Notes: a model not told the origin generated them from the sequence alone. Positions 1-6,988 are shown, counted from the stretch's first letter. The stretch is 9,357 nucleotides of DNA from an uncultured Clostridia bacterium (GCA_946628455.1 CAMOWP010000068.1:1-9357), one strand, 5' to 3'. Made by a program: numbers and translations.

Positions 1-1
1 C

Positions 2-433
2 GGAGTTCTTTTGAATGAAGAGGAGGGCGAGCCGTACTTAAACGAAGGCTTTGAGCTGAAAGGCTATAGCAATACCGCCGCGCAGAAATATACAATGCGC
101 TACGTAGGCTATGACTTTGACTATTACGGTTATATAACCTTTGTAAATCTTGATATAAAAGCGCCGAAAGTGAAAATTAAAACAGGCAAAAATAAAATGA
201 AAATCAGTTATTCTTCCGTTAAAGGCGTTTCGGGTTATCAGATAAGATATACGACCGACGGCATAACCAAGACATCCTATATCAAAAATTCAAAGGCTAA
301 TTCAAAGCTTATTAAAAAGCTGAAAAAGGGTAAGTACAAGGTTCAGGTCAGAGCCTATAAAGAAAGGGCTGCAAATAAAGAAAAGGTATATACCTATGGC
401 CGTTGGAGCAAAGAGAAAACGGTAAAAATATAA
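2..433 (+). CDS. C-terminal fragment of a surface/secreted protein with a fibronectin-III-like repeat (partial, 5' end missing)
   Basis: The frame is open from the first bases of the window, so this is the tail of a longer gene. A TTG at position 11 is in frame but has no ribosome binding site and is probably internal. The last ~90 residues form an Ig/fibronectin-III-like beta-sandwich: a strand containing KISYSSVKGVSGYQIRYTT, a lysine-rich turn (KLIKKLKKGKYKVQVRAY), then YGRWSKEKTVKI at the very end. This 'GYQIRYST...LKKGKKYYVRVRAYK...YGKWS' pattern is common as the final domain of clostridial and ruminococcal extracellular proteins. The part before it is rich in Tyr, Asp and Glu and carries no motif I recognise. 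The lysine richness suits a wall-associated or secreted protein. The role of the whole protein cannot be told, because any catalytic or binding domain and the signal peptide lie outside the window. The gene ends directly before a strong hairpin terminator. Confidence 0.75.
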   Translation, partial: GVLLNEEEGEPYLNEGFELKGYSNTAAQKYTMRYVGYDFDYYGYITFVNLDIKAPKVKIKTGKNKMKISYSSVKGVSGYQIRYTTDGITKTSYIKNSKANSKLIKKLKKGKYKVQVRAYKERAANKEKVYTYGRWSKEKTVKI

Positions 434-435
434 AC

Positions 436-462
436 AAAACCCGACGCGGTGCGTCGGGTTTT
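436..462. terminator. Bidirectional Rho-independent terminator
   Basis: A perfect 12-bp inverted repeat (AAAACCCGACGC, then its complement) surrounds a 3-nt loop (448-450). The eight inner pairs include six G:C pairs and the four outer pairs are A:T, which gives a T-tract on both strands. It lies between two convergent genes, 2 nt after the stop of the rightward surface-protein gene and 6 nt after the stop of the leftward cyclophilin gene, so it very probably ends both transcripts. Confidence 0.9.
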
Positions 463-468
463 GCTTTG

Positions 469-1053
469 TTATTCGCTTATTTCGATTGTGTCAATTATTA
501 CGTCGTAGAGTGGCTTGTCGCCGGGGGCGGTCTGTACTGCGGCGATATCCTCAAGAACGTCCTTTCCCTCGATAATCTGACCGAAAACGGTGTGGTGATA
601 ATCAAGCCACGGTGTTCCGCCTACAGCCTTGTAGTTATCAATGCACTCTCTGGGATAGCCCTTATCCGTCAGCCCTTCCATCTGCGCGAGCATTTGAGCG
701 GGAGCTTCTTTTGCCTGAACGATGAAGAACTGCGAGCCGTTTGTTGAGTGTCCTGAATTCGCCATTGAAAGCGCGCCGTAATAGTTATGTGCTTCAACGC
801 TGAACTCATCCTCAAACGGATGCCCCCAGATTGACTCACCGCCTGTTCCGTTACCCTTCGGGTCTCCGCCCTGAATCATAAAATCTTTGATAACGCGGTG
901 GAAAAAAAGTCCGTTATAATATCCGTTTTTTGCGTGTGTAGTAAAGTTTTCAACAGTTTTCGGCGCAATCTCAGGAAAGAGAACAAATGTCATATCGCCT
1001 CTGTTAGTTTTGAAAACTGCCTTAATTCCGTCTTTGATTTCAAGTTGATTCAT
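469..1053 (-). CDS. Cyclophilin-type peptidyl-prolyl cis-trans isomerase, cytoplasmic
   Basis: This 194-residue protein catalyses cis-trans isomerisation of peptide bonds before proline and so helps protein folding. The cyclophilin core is complete: FHRVIKDFMIQGGDP at residues 51-65, with the catalytic Arg at 53, Phe58 and Gln61; SMANSGHSTNGSQFFI at 96-111; and WLDYHHTVFG at 149-158. Trp149 and His154 match the Trp121 and His126 positions of human cyclophilin A. About 35 extra residues (114-148) lie between the last two motifs, as in many Firmicutes homologues. There is no signal peptide or lipobox, so it should act in the cytoplasm. The ATG at 1053 is preceded by AGAGGT at 8 nt. It is the last gene of the leftward operon, 13 nt after the GH2 gene, and ends at the 436-462 terminator. 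Family assignment is firm. Its client proteins are unknown, and its place in the operon may not reflect a dedicated role. Confidence 0.95.
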   Translation of the reverse strand: MNQLEIKDGIKAVFKTNRGDMTFVLFPEIAPKTVENFTTHAKNGYYNGLFFHRVIKDFMIQGGDPKGNGTGGESIWGHPFEDEFSVEAHNYYGALSMANSGHSTNGSQFFIVQAKEAPAQMLAQMEGLTDKGYPRECIDNYKAVGGTPWLDYHHTVFGQIIEGKDVLEDIAAVQTAPGDKPLYDVIIDTIEISE

Positions 1054-1066
1054 AGTTTTGTACCTC

Positions 1067-2767
1067 TTATAATTTTACTCTGCTGTTTATTTCTCTGAGT
1101 ACCTCTCTGTCAATCTTTTCAACCTTGCGGTCGTAGGTGAGAATTCCGTTAAGCTCGTCCTCAACATCTGTTACCTGAGTGTAAACCGTTGCGGCAAGTC
1201 CTTTCGGAATCTGAGGGATAATAGTTCTGTTAAACAGCTTTGAATATGCTTTTGTAAGGCTCTGCTTTGAAGAATAAATCTTGTAGCCGAACATCTTATT
1301 GTTAAAGGTGTGACCCTTAACTCTTGTTGAAAGTCCGCCGAATTCCGTAAGAAGCCACGGCCTGTCGCCCTGCTTAACAATAATCGGGGTGAAATAGATA
1401 TGCTTTGAAATAACGTCGGTAACGCCTCTGTCGTGCCAGCCTGAAGCAGAGTCAACTGTTCTCGTCTTGTCCCACTCCTTAAGCAGATGATAAGCCTTTG
1501 CCGAGTCAAACTGTCCCCAGCCCTCGTTAAAAGGAACCCAGAGCGCAATGCACGGGCAGTTATAAAGCGCGTCAACCATTTCGCGGAGCTCCTTGTAGTA
1601 AAGCTCTCTTGCCTTTTCGTTCGTGCGCTTGAAAAGCTTGTAATTGGTGTCGTCAAGATTAACGCCTACAAACGGAATTGCCGAAATTTCAAGCCCGTAG
1701 AGGCCGCCGCCGTTAATCATATCCTGCCAGACGAGAATTCCGTTAACGTCGCAGTAATGATACCAGAGCATAGGCTCAATTTTGATGTGCTTTCTGAGCA
1801 TATTGTAGCCGCAGTCCTTAACGTACTTAACGTCAAATTCCATAGCCTCGTTGCTCGGGGGAGTGAGAAAGCCGTCAGGATAATAGCCCTGGTCAAGCAA
1901 TCCGTTATGGAAATAAGGCTTGTTGTTGAGGAAGAGCCTGGGAACGCCGTTTTCATCAACGCCCGTTGAGAATTTTCTCATTCCGAAATAGCTTTCAACT
2001 CTGTCCTTGTCATATTTGAAAATAACCTTGTAAAGATAAGGGCTTTCGGGCGACCACGCTTTAAAATCGGGTAGCTTGATTGTTGTGTCCTTTGTGTCGG
2101 CAATTATTTCATCGCCGTCATAAACAGTAATCTGAACGTCGTCAGCGTTTTCAAATTCAAAGCTTACCTGCTCGTTGTCAAAATCGGGAGTAATGCGGAA
2201 ATTCTTAATATACTTTTCAGGCGTTGACTCAAGCCATACGCTCTGCCAGATTCCCGACTGAGGGGAATACCATATTCCGCCTCTTCTCGTTTTCTGCTTG
2301 CCTCTTGAATACTCGTTTTCCTCGCACAAATCGCGAACGATAACGTTGAGAGTATTCTCGTCGCCGTCGTTGAGAAATTCCGTGAGCTCAACAGTAAACG
2401 GTGTGTAGCCGCCGTGGTGCTCGGCGATGAGCGCGCCGTTTAAAAGCACCTTTGCAATCTGGTCAACAGCGCCGAAATTAATGAAAACTCTGCCCCTGTT
2501 GAAGCCCTCGGGAAGGGTGAATTTCTTTTCGTAAACAAGATATTCGCTGTGAGTTAAAACTCTGTTAACTCCCGAAAGCGGTGATTCGGGCGAAAACGGA
2601 ACGGTGATTTTGTATTCATATTCCTTCGGGATTTCCTCGCCCTCTTCAAAAGATAAATCCCACTGTCCGTTAAGGCTGATGTAGCTGTCTCTTTTAAACT
2701 GCGGCCTCGGATATTCCTGAAGCGGCGCGTTTTTGTTGAGGTCCTCTCCCCATTTGGTAAGTAACAT
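1067..2767 (-). CDS. Glycoside hydrolase family 2 protein (beta-galactosidase/beta-glucuronidase-like), cytoplasmic
   Basis: This 566-residue GH2 enzyme should hydrolyse a terminal beta-linked sugar with retention of configuration. An N-terminal beta-sandwich sugar-binding domain covers roughly residues 30-180 and includes SGIWQSVWLE. An Ig-like domain follows and ends near YFGMRKF, and a TIM barrel fills the rest. The barrel shows LRKHIKIEP and ILVWQDM, the acid/base Glu415 in WVPFNEGWGQ, and the probable nucleophile Glu475 in WLLTEFGG. It stops soon after the barrel, without the extra C-terminal domains of LacZ. There is no signal peptide, so it would act on sugars inside the cell. The substrate (galactoside, glucuronide, mannoside or other) cannot be read from the sequence. 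The ATG at 2767 is chosen because GGAGG lies 9 nt upstream. A longer in-frame reading from 2854 runs inside the exporter gene and has no conserved residues. It starts 1 nt after the exporter stop and is therefore co-transcribed with it. Confidence 0.92.
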   Translation of the reverse strand: MLLTKWGEDLNKNAPLQEYPRPQFKRDSYISLNGQWDLSFEEGEEIPKEYEYKITVPFSPESPLSGVNRVLTHSEYLVYEKKFTLPEGFNRGRVFINFGAVDQIAKVLLNGALIAEHHGGYTPFTVELTEFLNDGDENTLNVIVRDLCEENEYSRGKQKTRRGGIWYSPQSGIWQSVWLESTPEKYIKNFRITPDFDNEQVSFEFENADDVQITVYDGDEIIADTKDTTIKLPDFKAWSPESPYLYKVIFKYDKDRVESYFGMRKFSTGVDENGVPRLFLNNKPYFHNGLLDQGYYPDGFLTPPSNEAMEFDVKYVKDCGYNMLRKHIKIEPMLWYHYCDVNGILVWQDMINGGGLYGLEISAIPFVGVNLDDTNYKLFKRTNEKARELYYKELREMVDALYNCPCIALWVPFNEGWGQFDSAKAYHLLKEWDKTRTVDSASGWHDRGVTDVISKHIYFTPIIVKQGDRPWLLTEFGGLSTRVKGHTFNNKMFGYKIYSSKQSLTKAYSKLFNRTIIPQIPKGLAATVYTQVTDVEDELNGILTYDRKVEKIDREVLREINSRVKL

Positions 2768-2768
2768 T

Positions 2769-4469
2769 TTATTTTTCCTCCATAACGATTTTTGAATCAA
2801 CAATCTGTATGTGCTTATTACATATCTCAAGAGCTGCTCTTTTGTGTGAAACAATTATGCAGGTCTTGTTTTTCAGCTCTTTCAGGTTAGTTAAAAATGT
2901 TTTTTCAGTATCCTCGTCAAGCGCCGAGGTTGCCTCGTCAAGAAGCATAATCGGCGAATTTGAAAGAATTGAGCGAGCTATTGCAAGCCTTTGAAGCTGA
3001 CCCTCCGAAAGCCCTATTCCGCGCTCGCCGATAACGGTTTCAATTCCGTCGGGCAGTTCGCTTATAAACGAATCCGAGCACGAGATTCTTATAGCCTCTC
3101 TGATTTCCTCCTCGCTCGCGTCGGAATTGATGAAGGTGAGGTTTTCCCTGATTGTTCCCGAAAGGATGAAATTTCCCTGAGGAACGTAGGAGAAAAGACG
3201 TCTTGTTGAAACGTCAACGGGAATGCTTTTTCCCTCGCATTCAAGCTCAATGCTGCCGCCTTGCACCTTGAAAACGCCGAGCAGAAGCTTTAGCAGAGTG
3301 CTCTTTCCGATTCCCGAAATGCCCATAATCGCAACGAAATCACCCTTGTCAATTTTAAGCGAGGTGTTATCAAGAATTATATCTCTGTCATACTTAAAGG
3401 AAATGCTGTTGAAATTAATGCTTTTCAGCAAGGCGTAGGTTTCCCTGACGTCAAGCTCCTCTGCGTGAGCCTCCTGCTCGTCGGGCAGCGCCTCAATTTC
3501 CATCAGCCTTTCAGCGGAGGCGATAACAGCGAAATACTGAGGCATAATTGAGGAAAGCTGAGCAAACGGCGCCTGAATCTGGTTAACAAGCTGAAGCATA
3601 GCGGTAACCGTACCGTAATCAAGCCCGTTGATGAGCCTGTATGCGCCGAAGCCGAGAGCGAAAACATAGCCGAAGCTGAACACTGCGCTGATTCCCGCGT
3701 TTGCAACAATACCGAAAAAGCGGCGGCGCATTTTTGCGATGTAGTTTTCGTTCTGAAGCTCGTTTGCCTCCTTGAGAATTTTCTCCTCAACCGAAAAGGC
3801 TTTAACAACAAGCAGCGAGGTGACCGCCTCCTGAATAAAGGAGCGGGTTTTGCCCTCCGTTTTCTGCACCTCCTTGTGAAGGCGTTTCAGCGTTTTTCTG
3901 AAAAACTGAGTGCACAGGAAAACGAATATTCCGCCAACGAGAAATGCAAGCGCAAAGATTCTGTCAATAACAACAAGATAGGTGAACGCGCAAACAAGCC
4001 TTGTGAGGAAAAGAACAACGTTAGGAATAATTGTTGTAACTCCGCCCGAGATAACGGTAACGTCGTTGAACATTCTGTTTTGCAGCTCGCCAGTATGGTA
4101 TTCTGTAACCCTTGAATAATCCTTTTTGAGAATTGTTTTGAGCATATGCTGCTTCATTTCCCATTCGATTTTCGCAACGCACCTCTCAAGCGTGCTGCGC
4201 GAAATAAGCGTCAGCGCAAGCTGAAACAAGATTATCAGCAGGTAATATATTGCGTAGCGTAAAACAAGATTGAAGGATTTATCAATAGTCGCCGCGTTTA
4301 TTATGTTTTTTGAAAAATTAGCGTAAACAATCGTGAGCGTTGCGGCAATAACGTTTGTAAAAATCAGAAAAAGGATTTTAAAGCGTTCCTTTTTGCAGAT
4401 TGAAAACATCCATTTTATCGCCGTAATATCCGATTTTTTTATCTTTTTTGAAGTATCCTTATCAGCCAT
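2769..4469 (-). CDS. ABC exporter half-transporter (fused membrane and ATPase domains)
   Basis: This 566-residue type IV ABC half-transporter is expected to work as a dimer in the cytoplasmic membrane and export its substrate using ATP. The membrane domain comes first, with hydrophobic segments near 31-51, 67-89, 147-168, 170-188 and 252-276, and a weaker sixth near 284-308. The ATPase domain follows: Walker A GISGIGKST (383-391, Lys389), Q-loop Gln431, signature LSEGQ (487-491, a variant of LSGGQ), Walker B with Asp511 and catalytic Glu512, and switch His542. There is no N-terminal C39 peptidase domain. If a peptide is exported, it must be cleaved by another protein. The S26-type peptidase encoded just upstream is the obvious candidate: its TAA overlaps this ATG by 1 nt, which implies translational coupling. 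AAGGAC lies about 6 nt before the start. Substrate is unknown; a peptide, lipid or drug are all possible. The exporter class is secure. Confidence 0.93.
   Translation of the reverse strand: MADKDTSKKIKKSDITAIKWMFSICKKERFKILFLIFTNVIAATLTIVYANFSKNIINAATIDKSFNLVLRYAIYYLLIILFQLALTLISRSTLERCVAKIEWEMKQHMLKTILKKDYSRVTEYHTGELQNRMFNDVTVISGGVTTIIPNVVLFLTRLVCAFTYLVVIDRIFALAFLVGGIFVFLCTQFFRKTLKRLHKEVQKTEGKTRSFIQEAVTSLLVVKAFSVEEKILKEANELQNENYIAKMRRRFFGIVANAGISAVFSFGYVFALGFGAYRLINGLDYGTVTAMLQLVNQIQAPFAQLSSIMPQYFAVIASAERLMEIEALPDEQEAHAEELDVRETYALLKSINFNSISFKYDRDIILDNTSLKIDKGDFVAIMGISGIGKSTLLKLLLGVFKVQGGSIELECEGKSIPVDVSTRRLFSYVPQGNFILSGTIRENLTFINSDASEEEIREAIRISCSDSFISELPDGIETVIGERGIGLSEGQLQRLAIARSILSNSPIMLLDEATSALDEDTEKTFLTNLKELKNKTCIIVSHKRAALEICNKHIQIVDSKIVMEEK
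2777..2781 (-). promoter_or_regulatory. Ribosome binding site that sets the GH2 start
   Basis: GGAGG on the minus strand lies 9 nt before the ATG at 2767. It sits within the last codons of the upstream exporter gene, so GH2 translation initiates while the exporter is being finished. It supports the shorter start over the in-frame ATG at 2854. Confidence 0.8.
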
Positions 4470-4921
4470 TACTTGTCCTTTTTTATAAGTCTTTTTATCC
4501 TTCTTGCAAGGTTTTCAAATTTCAGAAGAAGCGGCCTGAGCGGCGCGAGGGCAACCCAGATTTTTGCATATAGCTTTTGCCCTTTTCCGTTTCGGCAGTC
4601 AACATAGCGCTTGCCTTTTCGCCAGAAGCCCTCAAGCACACCGAGCACCATATCGTCGGTAACTCTTTCGCCGCTTATGCAGTTATCGCCGACTATATAG
4701 TAGTAGCCGTCGTGCACCTCGCATACTCTGTGCAGCACAAGCTGGCCGTTTTTTCTTTCAAAAAGAGCCACGTCGTATTTTTTTAGCCTGTCCTTATTCT
4801 TTACAACAACGATTGTGTCGCGCTGGTTATAAAGCAGAGGCCACATCGAAACTCCTGAAGTAAGGCTTGTGTAGGTGCCTATTGTGTCAAGCGCCTCTCT
4901 TGCAGTTTTTAATTTATCCAT
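4469..4921 (-). CDS. Small S26/S24-type serine peptidase (signal-peptidase-like) without an N-terminal anchor
   Basis: This 150-residue protein carries signal-peptidase-fold motifs. The nucleophile Ser25 is in SGVSMWP (22-28). Next comes KYDVALF (48-54), then LVLHRV with His64 at the general-base position, and VGDN (77-80). Bacterial SipS/LepB enzymes use a Ser-Lys dyad, whereas His here matches the ER-type (S26B, SipW-like) arrangement. Ordinary signal peptidases have a membrane anchor just before the catalytic Ser. Here only 24 mostly polar residues precede it. Residues 121-133 are hydrophobic and are followed by a basic tail (about 134-150), which could bind the membrane peripherally. It is the first gene of the operon, with its own promoter and GAAGG 6 nt before the ATG. 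From memory, similar short 'S24/S26 family peptidases' sit beside ABC exporters and PqqD-like proteins in clostridial peptide loci, so it may cut an exported peptide. Catalytic family is likely; role is inferred. Confidence 0.85.
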   Translation of the reverse strand: MDKLKTAREALDTIGTYTSLTSGVSMWPLLYNQRDTIVVVKNKDRLKKYDVALFERKNGQLVLHRVCEVHDGYYYIVGDNCISGERVTDDMVLGVLEGFWRKGKRYVDCRNGKGQKLYAKIWVALAPLRPLLLKFENLARRIKRLIKKDK

Positions 4922-4953
4922 ATTTTACCTTCACAATATAATATATCATTTTA

Positions 4954-4981
4954 ATTATATCATAATTTAAAATAAATGCAA
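4954..4981 (-). promoter_or_regulatory. Probable sigma-A promoter of the peptidase-exporter-GH2-cyclophilin operon
   Basis: On the minus strand, TTGCAT (4976-4981) and TATAAT (4954-4959) are 16 nt apart, which is a good housekeeping-type promoter. Transcription would start near 4947, giving a leader of about 26 nt. It lies in the 64-nt gap between gatD and the peptidase gene. No terminator separates it from gatD, so some read-through from murT-gatD is possible. An AT-only inverted repeat (4949-4972) covers the -10 box and could be an operator. Confidence 0.6.
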
Positions 4982-4985
4982 TGTA

Positions 4986-5687
4986 TCACGAAAATTTCCT
5001 TATCAGGCTGTCGTGGCAGCGGTTTTCGGTTTCATCGTCAAGAGGCATAAGCTCATCGCAACTGATTGCTCTTTTTATAAGCTCATCGGCAAGGCGCGGA
5101 TTTTTCGGAAGAACGGGACCGTGGGCGTATGTTCCAAAGGTATTTGAAAAAAGAACTCCCTCGGTTTTGTCAATTCCGTTATTTCCAAAGCCTGAAACGA
5201 CTGTCCCGAGCGGAGTAAGCGAAGCGCCGAGAAAGGTCCTTCCGCTGTGATTTTCAAAGCCTGTGATTTTGCCGAACGGAGTTTCGAAAACGGTGTTTCC
5301 TATCATTCTTGATTTGCCCGATTTTGTATAAAAGGGAAGGGCGCCTGTCATTTTCATTATGCTTTTATCCGCCGTTTCGTAGTATTCTCCGAGCAGCTGA
5401 TACCCTCCGCATACGGCAAAAATCACCTTGTTCATATGAATTGCGTAGGAGAGCATTTCGCTTTTCTTTCTTAAATCCTTAAGAATAAGCCTCATCTCTC
5501 TGTCCTGTCCGCCGCCTATCAGCATTATGTCAAAATCGGGAATGCTGTCGCCGATTCCGATTTCGCGTATCTCATATTTGATGCTCCTTAAATCAAGCCG
5601 CCTTTTCAGGCAGAGGAGGTTACCGCTGTCGCCGTAAAGATTCAGCTCCTTCGGATAAAGATGAACTATTCTCACTCTGTCTCCCAA
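4986..5687 (-). CDS. gatD: Lipid II isoglutaminyl synthase, glutamine amidotransferase subunit GatD
   Basis: GatD hydrolyses glutamine and passes ammonia to MurT, which amidates D-Glu at position 2 of the lipid II stem peptide to give D-isoglutamine. This is a class I (CobB/CobQ-type) amidotransferase of 233 residues. It opens with VHLYPKELNLYGDSGN, has an oxyanion-region GGGQDRE (58-64), the nucleophile Cys93 in AVCGGYQLLG, a glutamine-site Arg127 in GKSRMIGN, and His189 in GTYAHGPVLPKNP. The second triad residue Glu, usual in this enzyme class, is replaced in the GatD family by a residue from MurT. The start is uncertain. TTG at 5687 has GGAGG 9 nt upstream. GTG at 5675 forms a GTGA overlap with the murT stop and has GGGAG 5 nt upstream; it would remove four residues. 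It overlaps murT by 16 nt (or 4), consistent with a stable 1:1 complex. Confidence 0.95.
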   Translation of the reverse strand: MGDRVRIVHLYPKELNLYGDSGNLLCLKRRLDLRSIKYEIREIGIGDSIPDFDIMLIGGGQDREMRLILKDLRKKSEMLSYAIHMNKVIFAVCGGYQLLGEYYETADKSIMKMTGALPFYTKSGKSRMIGNTVFETPFGKITGFENHSGRTFLGASLTPLGTVVSGFGNNGIDKTEGVLFSNTFGTYAHGPVLPKNPRLADELIKRAISCDELMPLDDETENRCHDSLIRKFS

Positions 5688-6976
5688 AAATTCTTACCTC
5701 CGAATTCATTAATAAAAAGCCTTCTCATATTCATCATCGCAGTATAGCTTGAAAAAACAACGAAATCGCTGTTGCAGTTTTTAATGGTCTCAATAAGCTT
5801 TCCGTAATTTTCACCGTCAATAATGTCTGATTTTATGCCGTCATATTTCAGCCTGAGCGCCATATCAAGCGAGCGTTTTCCGATTGTATACACGCAGTCG
5901 CATTTTGATAAAACCGGCGTAAAGTCGCTGTCCCATATCCAGCTTACGTCGCGCCCGTCGGCGTCATTGTCATTCAGCGCAAACGCAATTTCCATATCGC
6001 TTTTAACGGAGCATATGTACTTTATGCAGGCGGAAAGCCCTACGGGATTTTTAACAAGCAAAAGCAAAACCGTTTTGCCGTTATTATTGAATTTTTCCAT
6101 CCTGCCGAACGCCCCTGAGAAGGTGCAAAGCGATTTGAGCTTTCCCGCTTTAATCGCGCTTATAACCGCAGCTGCAGCGGCTATATTATAAAGGTTGTAG
6201 AGCCCGCCGAGCGAGGTTGAAAGCAGCTCTCCTCTCAGCATAAAGCAGCTGCCTGAAATATCGCTTATTTCAAAATCGGGAGTTCTTCGTCTGTAGCCGC
6301 ATTTTGTGCAGTAAAAGGAGCCGAGCTGGGCGAGCGTTTTCGTTTTGTATTTCAGCTCGTTTGAGCACCTCGGGCAGAAGCGGCAGTCTGATACTGCGTT
6401 GCTTTTAAAATCTGCGCTCAGCCCGAAGGTTACATAGCTGTTTTTCATTTCGGAAAGCGAAAAGGATACGGGGTCGTCCGCGTTGAGAATCAATTCTGCC
6501 CTTGGCATATTTTCGATTCCTTTTTTAATTGAAGCAAGCGTGTGAGAAATTTCGCCGTAACGGTCAAGCTGGTCTCTGAAAATGTTTGTAACAGCCACTA
6601 TTTCCGCGTCAAGGTAACGCGAAATCAGGGGCAGGGAATTCTCGTCGCATTCAAGAATTGCAAATTCCTTTCTGCACCTTCCTAATATGCTTGAATTCAT
6701 AATAAAAGCCGTTGTAACGCCGCTTAGCATATTCGCTCCGCCCGAATTGATAAAATAAGAGCAGCCCGCCTCCTTAAGCGCGTGAGCAATCAGCGCGCAG
6801 GTTGTTGTTTTTCCGTTTGTTCCGGTAACGCAGATTATGCGCACGTTGCGGGAAAGCTTTGTAAGAACGTTGTATTTAATTTTCAGCGCCGCTCTCCCGG
6901 GCAGAGTGGTAGCCCCTTTATTGAACAGCCTAAGAACAAAGGCAATAAGCTTTGCGGTAACAATTGAAAGTATCAT
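5672..6976 (-). CDS. murT: Lipid II isoglutaminyl synthase, Mur-ligase subunit MurT
   Basis: MurT is the ATP-using subunit of the MurT-GatD complex. It activates the alpha-carboxylate of D-Glu in lipid II so that ammonia from GatD can form D-isoglutamine, which is needed for efficient peptidoglycan cross-linking in many Gram-positives. The 434 residues begin with the short hydrophobic stretch and LPGRAALK typical of the family. The Mur-ligase P-loop GTNGKTT follows (52-58), then NIFRDQLDRYGE. A zinc-ribbon insertion has Cys201, Cys204, Cys223 and Cys226. The C-terminal DUF1727-type domain contains NPVG and DGRDVSWIWD (340-349), whose Asp probably completes the GatD catalytic triad. The ATG at 6976 agrees with the family N-terminus, yet no Shine-Dalgarno sequence precedes it. 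It is the first gene of the murT-gatD pair and overlaps gatD. Confidence 0.96.
   Translation of the reverse strand: MILSIVTAKLIAFVLRLFNKGATTLPGRAALKIKYNVLTKLSRNVRIICVTGTNGKTTTCALIAHALKEAGCSYFINSGGANMLSGVTTAFIMNSSILGRCRKEFAILECDENSLPLISRYLDAEIVAVTNIFRDQLDRYGEISHTLASIKKGIENMPRAELILNADDPVSFSLSEMKNSYVTFGLSADFKSNAVSDCRFCPRCSNELKYKTKTLAQLGSFYCTKCGYRRRTPDFEISDISGSCFMLRGELLSTSLGGLYNLYNIAAAAAVISAIKAGKLKSLCTFSGAFGRMEKFNNNGKTVLLLLVKNPVGLSACIKYICSVKSDMEIAFALNDNDADGRDVSWIWDSDFTPVLSKCDCVYTIGKRSLDMALRLKYDGIKSDIIDGENYGKLIETIKNCNSDFVVFSSYTAMMNMRRLFINEFGGKNFWETE
5697..5701 (-). promoter_or_regulatory. Ribosome binding site for gatD
   Basis: GGAGG on the minus strand, inside the end of murT, lies 9 nt before the TTG at 5687. 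It is the main reason for preferring that start over the GTG at 5675, from which it is 21 nt away. The GTG has its own weaker GGGAG at 5681-5685. Confidence 0.6.
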
Positions 6977-6988
6977 ATTAAATTTATA

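Noticed and set aside
403..747. 114-residue rightward reading frame
   Set aside because: It crosses the terminator and then runs antisense to the cyclophilin gene. It has no binding site or recognisable domain.
469..1053. Cyclophilin as a dedicated chaperone of the exporter's substrate
   Set aside because: The protein is a standard cytoplasmic cyclophilin with nothing unusual in its sequence. Operon position alone is not enough.
1487..1969. 160-residue rightward reading frame inside the GH2 gene
   Set aside because: It is antisense to well-conserved GH2 coding sequence and shows no recognisable domain; a codon-bias shadow.
2768..2854. N-terminal extension of the GH2 protein by 29 residues (ATG at 2854)
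   Set aside because: It runs inside the exporter coding sequence, has no conserved GH2 residues, and the ATG at 2767 has a well-placed GGAGG.
3503..3811. 102-residue leftward reading frame inside the ABC exporter
   Set aside because: It is an alternative frame of the exporter membrane domain, rich in Arg, Ser and Leu, with no domain.
4922..4985. Possible hidden small precursor-peptide gene upstream of the S26 peptidase
   Set aside because: The gap is only 64 nt and is filled by the promoter and leader. There is no room for a start codon, binding site and peptide.
5823..6191. 122-residue rightward reading frame inside murT
   Set aside because: It is antisense to conserved MurT sequence, with low-complexity Ser/Leu/Ala composition and no supporting start signal.
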